A DNA stretch of 64,000 bases, taken from contig JADJGV010000005.1 of assembly GCA_016707895.1 (NCBI GenBank), positions 1-64,000 on the forward strand. The letters run 5' to 3'. Position 1 is the first letter of the stretch. Each line of letters opens with the position of its first letter. Below, in pieces: positions 11,435 to 18,232 of this stretch. Origin of the DNA: Myxococcales bacterium. GTDB taxonomy: Bacteria > Myxococcota_A > Polyangia > Haliangiales > Haliangiaceae. Position numbers and translations under genes: made by a program. The notes beneath the pieces were generated by a model that worked only from the letters and a program-made list of their open reading frames with translations, searched no databases and was not told the origin of the DNA.

Positions 11435-11785
11435 ATGGCTGCTATGCCCACCAACGCTACCGAGACCTTCGACGTCGCGATCCCCCACGGCCTCAAGGAG
11501 CACGGCGACAAGGCCCGCGAGGTGAACGCCATCTACGGGTTCAAGATCAGCGGCGAGGGCGGCGGCGACTGGACCGTCGACCTGACCAGCGACCCGCCGA
11601 CCTGCGTCCGCGGCGACTCGGGCACCGCCCAGTGCACGATCCAGATCGCGCACGACGACTTCAAGACCATGCTGAGCGACCCGAACGCCGGCATGCAGCT
11701 CTACTTCCAGGGCAAGCTCATCGTCACCGGCGACCCGATGCTGGCGATGAAGCTGCAGCAGCTGTTCGAGCTCGCGAAGGCGTGA
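11435..11785 (+). CDS. SCP2 sterol-carrier-like domain protein
   Basis: This is a small 116-residue single-domain protein. The pattern (GDWTVDLTSDPP, then CTIQIAHDDFKTML and LYFQGKLIVTGD, ending MKLQQLFELA) matches the SCP2 fold, which binds hydrophobic ligands such as fatty acyl chains. The family is often a stand-alone cytosolic lipid-binding protein in Myxococcota. GGAGGA lies 7 nt before the ATG and TTGACC-17-TACACC is further upstream, suggesting good expression. A 29-nt gap separates it from the cyclase. The ligand is unknown. Confidence 0.85.
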   Translation: MAAMPTNATETFDVAIPHGLKEHGDKAREVNAIYGFKISGEGGGDWTVDLTSDPPTCVRGDSGTAQCTIQIAHDDFKTMLSDPNAGMQLYFQGKLIVTGDPMLAMKLQQLFELAKA

Positions 11786-11814
11786 TCGCGGGCCGGATGT
11801 AGTAGATCGGGCAG

Positions 11815-13338
11815 ATGCTCGATCTCGCCGGGCGCCGGCTGCGGCCGTGGCAGCGCTTCCACGTGCGCACCACGGCGCTGTTCGCCGTGCCGCTGTTCGC
11901 GGTCCTCGCCGTCGTCGGCGTGGTGTCGTGGCGGCGGGCCGTGGCCGACGAGCACGCGCTGTTGCGGGCGCGGCTGCGGGCGTTGAGCGTGGCGCTGGCG
12001 GCGGCCATCGAGCCGGCCGCGATCGACCCCACACCGTCGCCGGCGCGCGCGCGGCTGCTGGCGGCGCTGGCCGCGGTGGGCGCCGATCAGCCCGAGGTGG
12101 TGGCGGTCTACGTGTTGGTGCCCGACGACGCCGCCGGCCGGATGCACTTCGTCGCCGACTGGGACCGCCGCGCCGGCCAGCAGGTCGTGCCCGGCACCGC
12201 CTACGACGCCGCCGGCGTGCCGTTGCTGATGGCGGCGGTGCGCGGGCCGCAGGTCGAGCGCGACGTCGTCGCCGACGCCTGGGGCCCGACGCTGTCGGGG
12301 TACGCGCCGATCGTCGACGCCGCCGGCCGGCCGGTGGCGATCCTCGGCGTCGACATCGCGGCCAGCACGATCGCGGCGCGCGAGCGCGAGGCGATCGTCC
12401 GGGCGCTCGGGCTGTTCGGCCTCGCCGCGCTGGTGCTGGTCGTGGTCGGCGCGATCGTCGGGCGGCGGGTGCGGCGGCCGATCGAGCAGGTCGTGACCGC
12501 GACCGCCGCGGTGGCGGCCGGGCAGCTGGGGACCCGGGTCGGGCTGATGCGCGGTGACGAGCTCGGCATGCTCGGCGCGCACTTCGATCGGATGGCGGCC
12601 GGCCTCGAGGAGCGCGAGCGGCTGCGCGCGACGTTCGGGCGCTACGTCAGCGAGGACGTGGCCCGCGCGGTGCTGGCCAGCCCCGAGGCCGCCGGCCTGG
12701 GCGGCGACCTGCGCGAGGTCACGGTGCTGTTCAGCGACCTGCGCGGCTACTCGACGATCGTCGAGCACCTGGCGCCGGCGCAGGTGATCGCGATCGTCAA
12801 CCGCTACCTCGACGAGATGGTCGGGCTGGTCGATCGCCACGACGGCTGCGTGCTCGAGCTGCTCGGCGACGGCGTGCTGGCGGTGTTCGGCGCGCCGGTC
12901 GCGCACCCCGATCACGCGGCGCAGGCGGTGGCGTGCGCGCTGGCGATGCGCGCGCGGCTGGCCGAGCTCAACCGGGCGTGGGAGGCCAGCGGCGAGGCGG
13001 CGGCGTGGCAGGCGCGCGGGCTGCCGACCCTGGCGGTGCGCATCGGGGTCCACACCGGCCGCGTCGTCGCCGGCAACATCGGCGGCGCGACCCGGATGAA
13101 GTACGCGGTGCTGGGCGACGCGGTCAACGTCGCGGCCCGCCTCGAGCAGCTCAACAAGCAGCTGGGCACGTCGCTCTTGTTCTCGGCGGCGACCCACGCG
13201 CAGCTGCCGGCGGCGCTGGCCGCGCGCGCCGAGCCGCGCGGCGAACACCAGCTCAAGGGCCGCGATCAGCCCGCGGCGCTGTTCACGATCGCCGAAGACG
13301 CGGCCGGCGGCGCGGGCGCGGTATCGTCGCTGGCATGA
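11815..13338 (+). CDS. Membrane-bound class III adenylate/guanylate cyclase with HAMP domain
   Basis: The 507-residue protein has a transmembrane helix at ~20-42, a periplasmic sensor region (~43-195) resembling a single Cache-like domain, a second helix (~200-220) and a HAMP domain (~222-275). The class III catalytic domain follows (~300-475): VLFSDLRGYS with the first metal Asp, LGDGVLAVFG with the second, and a late MKYAVLGDAVNVAARLE stretch. It converts ATP or GTP to the cyclic nucleotide; substrate cannot be settled by eye. Its TGA overlaps the ATG of the next lipoprotein (ATGA), so the two are coupled. Confidence 0.92.
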   Translation: MLDLAGRRLRPWQRFHVRTTALFAVPLFAVLAVVGVVSWRRAVADEHALLRARLRALSVALAAAIEPAAIDPTPSPARARLLAALAAVGADQPEVVAVYVLVPDDAAGRMHFVADWDRRAGQQVVPGTAYDAAGVPLLMAAVRGPQVERDVVADAWGPTLSGYAPIVDAAGRPVAILGVDIAASTIAAREREAIVRALGLFGLAALVLVVVGAIVGRRVRRPIEQVVTATAAVAAGQLGTRVGLMRGDELGMLGAHFDRMAAGLEERERLRATFGRYVSEDVARAVLASPEAAGLGGDLREVTVLFSDLRGYSTIVEHLAPAQVIAIVNRYLDEMVGLVDRHDGCVLELLGDGVLAVFGAPVAHPDHAAQAVACALAMRARLAELNRAWEASGEAAAWQARGLPTLAVRIGVHTGRVVAGNIGGATRMKYAVLGDAVNVAARLEQLNKQLGTSLLFSAATHAQLPAALAARAEPRGEHQLKGRDQPAALFTIAEDAAGGAGAVSSLA

Positions 13339-14171
13339 ACCCAGCCGGCAGGAACGTGGTGGTCGTCGCGCTCGTGGGGCTCGCCGCGTGTGGCGGCAAG
13401 AAGGCCGAGCCCGCGCCGACCCAGGCCGCCGCGACCGTCGACGCGCAGCGCGTCAGCGCGCCGATCGACGCGGCGCCGCTGATCGACGCCGCGCCGGCGC
13501 GGCCGGGCGGGTTCGCGGCCAGCGCCGAGGATCGCGCGTACGCCGCCACCGGCGCCTGGGGCGAGGCGTGGCTGGCGGCCATGGCGGCGCCGCCCGCGGG
13601 CGCGCCGCGCGATCCGACGTGGCCGTGCCGGGCGGTGGTCGACGTCGGCATGGACGGCACCGCCGACGAGGAGTACGCGTGGAGCTTCGGCGGGCCGGCG
13701 GCGTGCAAGACCCCGCCCGACCAGGTGGTGTTCGGCTGCCCGCTCACCGAGCACCTGATCGATCGCACGATGGGCAGCGCGCTCGAGACCGACAAGGCGT
13801 GGGCCTACGACGCGGCCGGCCACCTGGTCGCGGTCCGGCGCAGCAACCGCCTGGGCACGACCCGGATCGTGTGGACCTGGGCCGGCGACGATCCCGCGGT
13901 CGCCGACATGGACACCAACCCCGACGGCGTCGCCGAGGAGCACGCCCGCTACACGCGCAGCGGCGACGCGCTGGTGTTCGAGCAGCGCCAGCCCGACGGC
14001 GGCTTCAAGCTGTCGGCGACCTTTCGCTACCAGGGCGATCGGCTGGTCGAGAACGCCAAGAAGTTCCAGACCACCACCTACGCGTGGGACGGCGGGCGCG
14101 TCGTGAGCGCCGAGGTGGTCAAGGGCGGCAAGCCGGTCGCGCGGACGACCTACGCCTACGACTGCCCGTGA
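13335..14171 (+). CDS. Lipoprotein of unknown function
   Basis: The protein has 278 residues. The signal ends in the lipobox LAACGG, followed by a low-complexity linker including APIDAAPLIDAAPARPG, a hallmark of this genome's lipoproteins. The folded part contains repeated beta-hairpin-like sequence (AYDAAGHLVAVRR, TYAWDGGRVV) reminiscent of RHS/YD-type repeats, but only three or four units. The ATG overlaps the cyclase stop, and TATCGT lies 7 nt before it. I cannot assign a function. Confidence 0.7.
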   Translation: MNPAGRNVVVVALVGLAACGGKKAEPAPTQAAATVDAQRVSAPIDAAPLIDAAPARPGGFAASAEDRAYAATGAWGEAWLAAMAAPPAGAPRDPTWPCRAVVDVGMDGTADEEYAWSFGGPAACKTPPDQVVFGCPLTEHLIDRTMGSALETDKAWAYDAAGHLVAVRRSNRLGTTRIVWTWAGDDPAVADMDTNPDGVAEEHARYTRSGDALVFEQRQPDGGFKLSATFRYQGDRLVENAKKFQTTTYAWDGGRVVSAEVVKGGKPVARTTYAYDCP

Positions 14172-14174
14172 GCG

Positions 14175-14954
14175 TCACGCCGGCGGCGTGGTCAGCGCGA
14201 ACGCGGCGCCCTGGGGATCGAGCAGCTGGACGACGCGCTGGCCGCCGGGCACCTCCATCGGGCCGTTGAGCACGCGGGCGCCGCGCGCGGTGGCGCGGGC
14301 CAGCGCGGCGTCGAGGTCGGCGGTGACGACGTAGTACATCCACGACGGCGGCACCGGCCGGCCGTCGGGCGTGGTCATCCCTGGCGGCATCGTCATCATG
14401 CCGCCGAGCTGCGCGTCGCCGCGGCCCCACAAGAGGTACGTGCCCATCGGCCCCAGGTCGACCGCGCCCTTCTGCTCCCAGCCGGCGATGCGCTGGTAGA
14501 AGGCGAAGGCCGCCTGGTAGTCGGTGGTGTACAGCTCGTGCCAGCTGATCTCGCCGGGCTGGCGCAGGTCGTGGGACGGCATCGGCTTGGCCGGCGTGAA
14601 CACCGCGATCACCGCGCCCTGCGGATCGGCGACCACCGCGAACCGACCGATCTCGGGCACGGTCTCGACGTGGTAGACCTTGCCGCCGAGCTGCTCGACC
14701 AGGGCGACGGTGGCGTCGACGTCGGCGACCTCGACGTTGGCCTGCCAGTGCGGCGGCGCGCCCATCTGCTTGGCGGCGTCGGGCAGCGTGGTCACGCCGC
14801 CGAGCGGGCCCTGGGCGCCGACGAACATCGTGTAGCCGCCGGTGTCGTCGAACGGCTGCGGGGTCCAGCCGACCACGTCGGCGTAGAACGCCTGCGCGGC
14901 GGCGGGATCGGAGGTGAGGAGCTCGTACCAGACGAAGCGGCCGTGGTCGGACAT
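14175..14954 (-). CDS. Two-domain VOC (glyoxalase-like) protein
   Basis: The 259-residue protein has two tandem vicinal-oxygen-chelate domains: ~1-120 (FVWYELLTSDPAAAQAFY, then FAVVADPQGAVIAVF) and ~130-255 (ISWHELYTTDYQAAFAFY, then VVQLLDPQGAAFAL). Each has the beta-alpha-beta-beta-beta signature and a terminal DPQGA strand. The layout matches the CFP30/CFP32-like hydroxyacylglutathione-related VOC proteins. The exact substrate is unknown. TAGGCT lies 7 nt before the ATG and no SD is seen. It is convergent with the lipoprotein at 13335. Confidence 0.87.
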   Translation of the reverse strand: MSDHGRFVWYELLTSDPAAAQAFYADVVGWTPQPFDDTGGYTMFVGAQGPLGGVTTLPDAAKQMGAPPHWQANVEVADVDATVALVEQLGGKVYHVETVPEIGRFAVVADPQGAVIAVFTPAKPMPSHDLRQPGEISWHELYTTDYQAAFAFYQRIAGWEQKGAVDLGPMGTYLLWGRGDAQLGGMMTMPPGMTTPDGRPVPPSWMYYVVTADLDAALARATARGARVLNGPMEVPGGQRVVQLLDPQGAAFALTTPPA

Positions 14955-14961
14955 GGCCGCG

Positions 14962-14967
14962 AGCCTA
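14962..14967 (-). promoter_or_regulatory. Candidate -10 box for the VOC protein gene
   Basis: TAGGCT on the minus strand ends 7 nt before the ATG at 14954, in the window-wide leaderless arrangement. Confidence 0.35.
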
Positions 14968-14987
14968 CCGTCGCGACCGCCGCGTCG

Positions 14988-16094
14988 TCACGGCCGCGGG
15001 CCCATCAGGAACTGCGCGGCGGCGGGGAAGCGCTGGGCCCAGTACACCTCGGAGTGGGTGGCGCCGGCCTGCACGACGTGGTGGAAGGTCGTGCCCTCGA
15101 CGTAGCCGAGGCCGAGGTAGGTCTGGGCCAGCTGGTTGGTGTTGGCCACGTCGTCGCCGCTGGCGCCGGCGTTGCCCGAGTCGACGTAGACCCGCCGCGG
15201 CCGGGGCGTCGCCGGCGTGGCCGCGACCCGCGCGAGGATCACGCGGTCGTCCCACCACGTCGACGGGCTCATCGCGCCGACCAGCCCGAAGACGCCGGGG
15301 CGGGCGACGCCGGCGTAGGCCGAGATCAGCCCGCCCAGCGACGAGCCCATGATCGCGGTGTCGGCGGGGCCGGGCGCGGTGCGCAGCATCGCGTCGACGG
15401 TCGGCTTGAGCTCGGTGGCGACCATCGTCAGGTAGGCGTCGCCGCCGCCGCCGTCGCCGATCGACGCGTCGGCGGTGGGGGTGAGCTCCCAGATCCGGCC
15501 CGGCGTGTTGTCGATGCCGATCACGATCGTGTCGCGGGTGGTCAGGCACGCGCCGCCGCCGCAGTCGCCGTCGTTGCCGCAGGTGGCGCCGGTGGCGCAG
15601 CGGCCGGCCTCGCCGGCGGCGTCGAGCGCCTCGTCGACCTGCCACTCGTTGCCGCCGAACGCGGTGGCCGGGTCGAACAGGTTCTGGCCGTCGTGCATGT
15701 ACAGCACCGGGAACCGCGCCCGCGCGTTCTCGTCGTAGGCGGCCGGCAGGTAGGCGCGGATCGCGCGGGTGTTGCCGAGCGCGGTCGACGCGAAGCTGGG
15801 GATCAGCGTGACCACCCGGCCGGCGGTGGCGGTGAAGTGCGGATACAGATCGAGCGTCTGGCCCGGCGCGAGGTGGTAGTTCGGCCCGCGGGCCCAGGTG
15901 GCGTCGTCGAGCAGCGGCTTGAACTCGATCGGCGCGGCCAGCCCGGCGGCGGTGAAGGTCCAGGGCCGGGGGCGGGCGGCCGATCGGCGGTGCGGCGTCG
16001 ATCGGCGCCGGGCGTCAGCGCGCGCGTCGTCGGGTGGCCGCGTCGTCGCCTCCACCGACGACGACGGCGACGCCCGAGCACCGCGCAGCGTCAT
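14988..16094 (-). CDS. Secreted esterase (enterochelin-esterase-like alpha/beta hydrolase), 5' end damaged
   Basis: As called this is 368 residues. The sound part starts near PWTFTAAGL (about 15965) and runs to the end: a CBM-like beta domain (EFKPLLDDATWARGPNY), then the esterase fold with YMHDGQNLFD, nucleophile elbow MGSSLGGL, and a late AGATHSEVYW carrying the probable catalytic His. The N-terminal ~45 codons are Arg-rich and not a signal peptide. In other frames of the same stretch I can read a lipoprotein-style linker (APIDAAPPIG at 15979..16008) and GGGDDAAT, so the original secretion signal seems broken by at least two indels. The ATG at 16094 is therefore nominal. Confidence 0.7.
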   Translation of the reverse strand: MTLRGARASPSSSVEATTRPPDDARADARRRSTPHRRSAARPRPWTFTAAGLAAPIEFKPLLDDATWARGPNYHLAPGQTLDLYPHFTATAGRVVTLIPSFASTALGNTRAIRAYLPAAYDENARARFPVLYMHDGQNLFDPATAFGGNEWQVDEALDAAGEAGRCATGATCGNDGDCGGGACLTTRDTIVIGIDNTPGRIWELTPTADASIGDGGGGDAYLTMVATELKPTVDAMLRTAPGPADTAIMGSSLGGLISAYAGVARPGVFGLVGAMSPSTWWDDRVILARVAATPATPRPRRVYVDSGNAGASGDDVANTNQLAQTYLGLGYVEGTTFHHVVQAGATHSEVYWAQRFPAAAQFLMGPRP

Positions 16095-16175
16095 CGCCCC
16101 CCAGCGGGGAGGGCACGGGGCGTCCGGGCCCCGGTCCCCCGGCCGCCCCGTGCCCGTGCCCGTCGCGCCGGCCCG

Positions 16176-16193
16176 GTCACCGTCGCCCACCCG
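16176..16193. repeat. Left arm of 18-bp perfect inverted repeat
   Basis: GTCACCGTCGCCCACCCG; its exact reverse complement is at 16851..16868. The arms bracket the four-helix-bundle gene. Related CCGTCACCGTCACC runs at 16220..16235 pair with GGTGACGGTGACGG near 16862..16875. Confidence 0.75.
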
Positions 16194-16465
16194 TACACCG
16201 TCGCGCCATGCCTCCCGTGCCCGTCACCGTCACCGTGCCGGCGCCGTGACCGTCGGCCCGTCACCGCGCCGCGTCGCCTGCCACGGTCGGCCCACACGCA
16301 CCGCGCGGCCGTGCGCTGCCCCGCCGCGTGCCCGCCGCCTCGCGGGCGTGGCTCACCCTGGCGCCCGTCCGCGGGCGCGCCCACGCCGGCGGGACTCCAG
16401 TGCCCTCGGTTGGTCGTGGGCACGGCCCTCAGGGCGCGTGGCGGGGGGGAGCCCACGAGCCCGGC

Positions 16466-16794
16466 ATGCGGGAGCACTGTCCGTCGCCCGTGAGTTCATC
16501 GTCGCCGTCCGCCCGTTCGTCGAGCAGATCGAGCTGCGCGACAAGAACCTCGCCGACCAACTGCGCCGCGCCGCCACCAGCGCCGCGCTCAATACCGCCG
16601 AGGGCGGCCGCCGCGAGGGCCGCGATCGCGCGGCGCGGTATCGCGTCGCCGCCGGCGAGTGCGCCGAGGCCGCCACCGCCGTGCAGGTCGCCGTCGACTG
16701 GGGCTACGTCCCCGCCGCCGCCGCCGCACCCGCCCTCGCTCTCGCCGATCGCGTCCGCGCCATGCTCTGGCGCCTCCGCCACCCGCGCCGGTGA
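16466..16794 (+). pseudogene. Four-helix-bundle protein gene (23S rRNA IVP/S23 and Avd-like), frameshifted start
   Basis: The frame from about 16477 to 16794 encodes VAREFIVAVRPFVEQIELRD, then LADQLRRAATSAALNTAEGG and YRVAAGECAEAATAVQVA, ending WGYVP plus a short helix. This is the four-helix-bundle family of 23S rRNA intervening-sequence proteins and retroelement Avd proteins. No start codon exists in that frame nearby. The best start, ATG 16466 (MREH), is in another frame, so one indel near 16474-16480 would restore about 108 residues, near family length. The gene sits inside the inverted-repeat island. It is either decayed or carries a sequencing indel. Confidence 0.7.
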
Positions 16795-17668
16795 GCGCCT
16801 CGCCGGGCCGCGCGCCCGGCACCTCTCCCAGTCGCGGCCACGGTCGCGGTCGGGTGGGCGACGGTGACGGTGACGGGGAAAGCGCGGCCGGTCGCCGTCG
16901 CCGCCGCTGTCGCCGTCGTCCCGGCCCGGCGGGCCAGCGCTTGACCAGCCGGCCGTTGGGGCGACCCGGCTCTTCGAGGTAGGCGCGGCGGTGCTGCATG
17001 GTGCGCGTGGCGTTGGCGTTGGCGATGAAGCGGCTCTCGCCCATCTGCCACGGCTCGCGGAACGCGCCGACCCGCGCGTCGACGGCGCGGAAGTAGGCGC
17101 GCGTCGCCTCGGCGTTCATCGCCATGCGGACGATGCGGTTCACCGCGCCCTGCGCGACGTCGTAGTCGTCGGCGGCGAGCGCGCCGTCGGCCGTGAGCGT
17201 CGCGTGCCAGGCCACGACGTCCGGATCGGCGGTGCGCAGCTCCGGCGACAGCGCCTCCAGCATCGCGTGCACGGTCTCGTGGAACGGCGCGATCGCGGTG
17301 GCGATGGCGCGCGGCAGCGCCTGGTACGGGCAGCGGATCTCGACGACGCGCGGCTTGGTCGGGCCCGAGCAACCGTCGTGGTGGTACAGCTCGCTCTGGC
17401 TCAGCCGGCCACGGCTCGAGCGGCCGCGCACCGGCGCGTGGGTGCGCTCGTCGCCGCCGACCTGCCGGCACACCACCAGCCCCGCCGCGTCGATCAGCGC
17501 GAAGAACGCCTCGCGGTGCGGCTCGGTCAGGAGCACGTCGTCGACGTAGCTGGCCGGCGCGGCGGTGACGCCGTCGGCGTGGTCGAGGCCGTCGACGATC
17601 AGCCCCAGCCCGGTCGAGGCGACGCGGCGCAGGCGCCAGGGGCCGAAGTGCACAGCGGGGGAGGTCAT
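16589..17668 (-). CDS. Probable Fe(II)/2-oxoglutarate-type oxygenase (TauD-like), C-terminal low-complexity extension
   Basis: The reading frame gives 359 residues. The coherent part is ~1-245: it contains SELYHHDGCSG, an HxD metal-binding candidate, and near its end FIANANATRTMQHRRAYLEE, which fits the distal His/Arg region of TauD/TfdA-type enzymes. After GRLVKRWPA the sequence turns abruptly into Arg/Pro/Ser low complexity that encodes the neighbouring island, so the native stop was probably near 16927. The start at 17668 (MTSPAVHFG) is preferred to TTG 17683. Family assignment rests on two motifs only, and the substrate is unknown. Confidence 0.55.
   Translation of the reverse strand: MTSPAVHFGPWRLRRVASTGLGLIVDGLDHADGVTAAPASYVDDVLLTEPHREAFFALIDAAGLVVCRQVGGDERTHAPVRGRSSRGRLSQSELYHHDGCSGPTKPRVVEIRCPYQALPRAIATAIAPFHETVHAMLEALSPELRTADPDVVAWHATLTADGALAADDYDVAQGAVNRIVRMAMNAEATRAYFRAVDARVGAFREPWQMGESRFIANANATRTMQHRRAYLEEPGRPNGRLVKRWPAGPGRRRQRRRRRPAALSPSPSPSPTRPRPWPRLGEVPGARPGEALTGAGGGGARAWRGRDRRERGRVRRRRRGRSPSRRRPARRWRPRRTRRRRRDTAPRDRGPRGGRPRRY
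16851..16868. repeat. Right arm of 18-bp perfect inverted repeat
   Basis: CGGGTGGGCGACGGTGAC, the exact reverse complement of 16176..16193. The outer ends of the two arms are 693 bp apart. The four-helix-bundle gene ends 56 bp before this arm. Confidence 0.75.
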
Positions 17669-17770
17669 GGCGAGGGCGCGCAATCTAGCACCGGCGCGGC
17701 CGCCGGCCGACGGTCAGCTTGTCGCGGGGCGCCCTTCTCTCGCCGGCGCAAGGGTGGTGCAATCGGCGCC

Positions 17771-18232
17771 ATGAAGCTCGACGTCAACGGCGCGGTGCGG
17801 GAGGTCGAGGCCGACCCGGACATGCCGCTCTTGTGGGTGCTGCGCGACCTGCTCGGCTTGCCCGGCACCAAGTTCGGCTGCGGCGCCGCCCAGTGCGGCG
17901 CGTGCACCGTCCACCTCGACGGCCGGCCGGTCCGCGCGTGCGTGACGCCGGTAGCGACCGTCGGCGACCGCAAGGTCACCACCATCGAGGGGCTGTCGCC
18001 CGACGGCGGGCACGTCGTGCAGCGGGCGTGGGCCGAGGCCGACGTCGTGCAGTGCGGCTACTGCCAGTCGGGGCAGATCATGACCGCGGTGGCGCTGCTC
18101 GAGAAGAAGCCCGACCCCAGCGACGCCGACATCGACGCCGCGATGGCCGGCAACATCTGCCGCTGCGGCACCTACCCGCGGGTGCGCGAGGCCATCCACC
18201 TCGCGGCGCGCCTGAAGCGAGGTGGCGCGTGA
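17771..18232 (+). CDS. iorA: Isoquinoline 1-oxidoreductase alpha-type subunit, 2x[2Fe-2S]
   Basis: This 153-residue small subunit of a molybdenum hydroxylase carries both iron-sulfur sites. The N-terminal plant-type cluster is in FGCGAAQCGACTV with a fourth Cys in VRACVTP. The helical second cluster is in QCGYCQSGQ and CRCGTYPR. It passes electrons from the molybdenum site to an external acceptor. Length and order match IorA-type subunits. It overlaps iorB by 4 bp (GTGA), followed by a diheme cytochrome, a complete periplasmic oxidoreductase unit. TGCAAT lies 7 nt before the ATG. Confidence 0.92.
   Translation: MKLDVNGAVREVEADPDMPLLWVLRDLLGLPGTKFGCGAAQCGACTVHLDGRPVRACVTPVATVGDRKVTTIEGLSPDGGHVVQRAWAEADVVQCGYCQSGQIMTAVALLEKKPDPSDADIDAAMAGNICRCGTYPRVREAIHLAARLKRGGA

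Larger units (their letters stand above)
15966..16927. other. Low-complexity GC island carrying a four-helix-bundle gene
   Basis: The island lies between the last recognisable codons of the esterase (5' side, minus strand) and of the oxygenase-like gene (RWPA at 16928..16939). It is rich in GTGACG/CGTCAC-type hexamer runs on both sides and contains an 18-bp perfect inverted repeat around a four-helix-bundle gene. Both neighbours lose a normal terminus where they meet it. It may be an inserted non-autonomous element or a decayed one; no transposase is present. Confidence 0.5.

Noticed and set aside
15966..16927. Insertion sequence with transposase
   Set aside because: No transposase-like frame exists; the only recognisable product is the four-helix-bundle protein.
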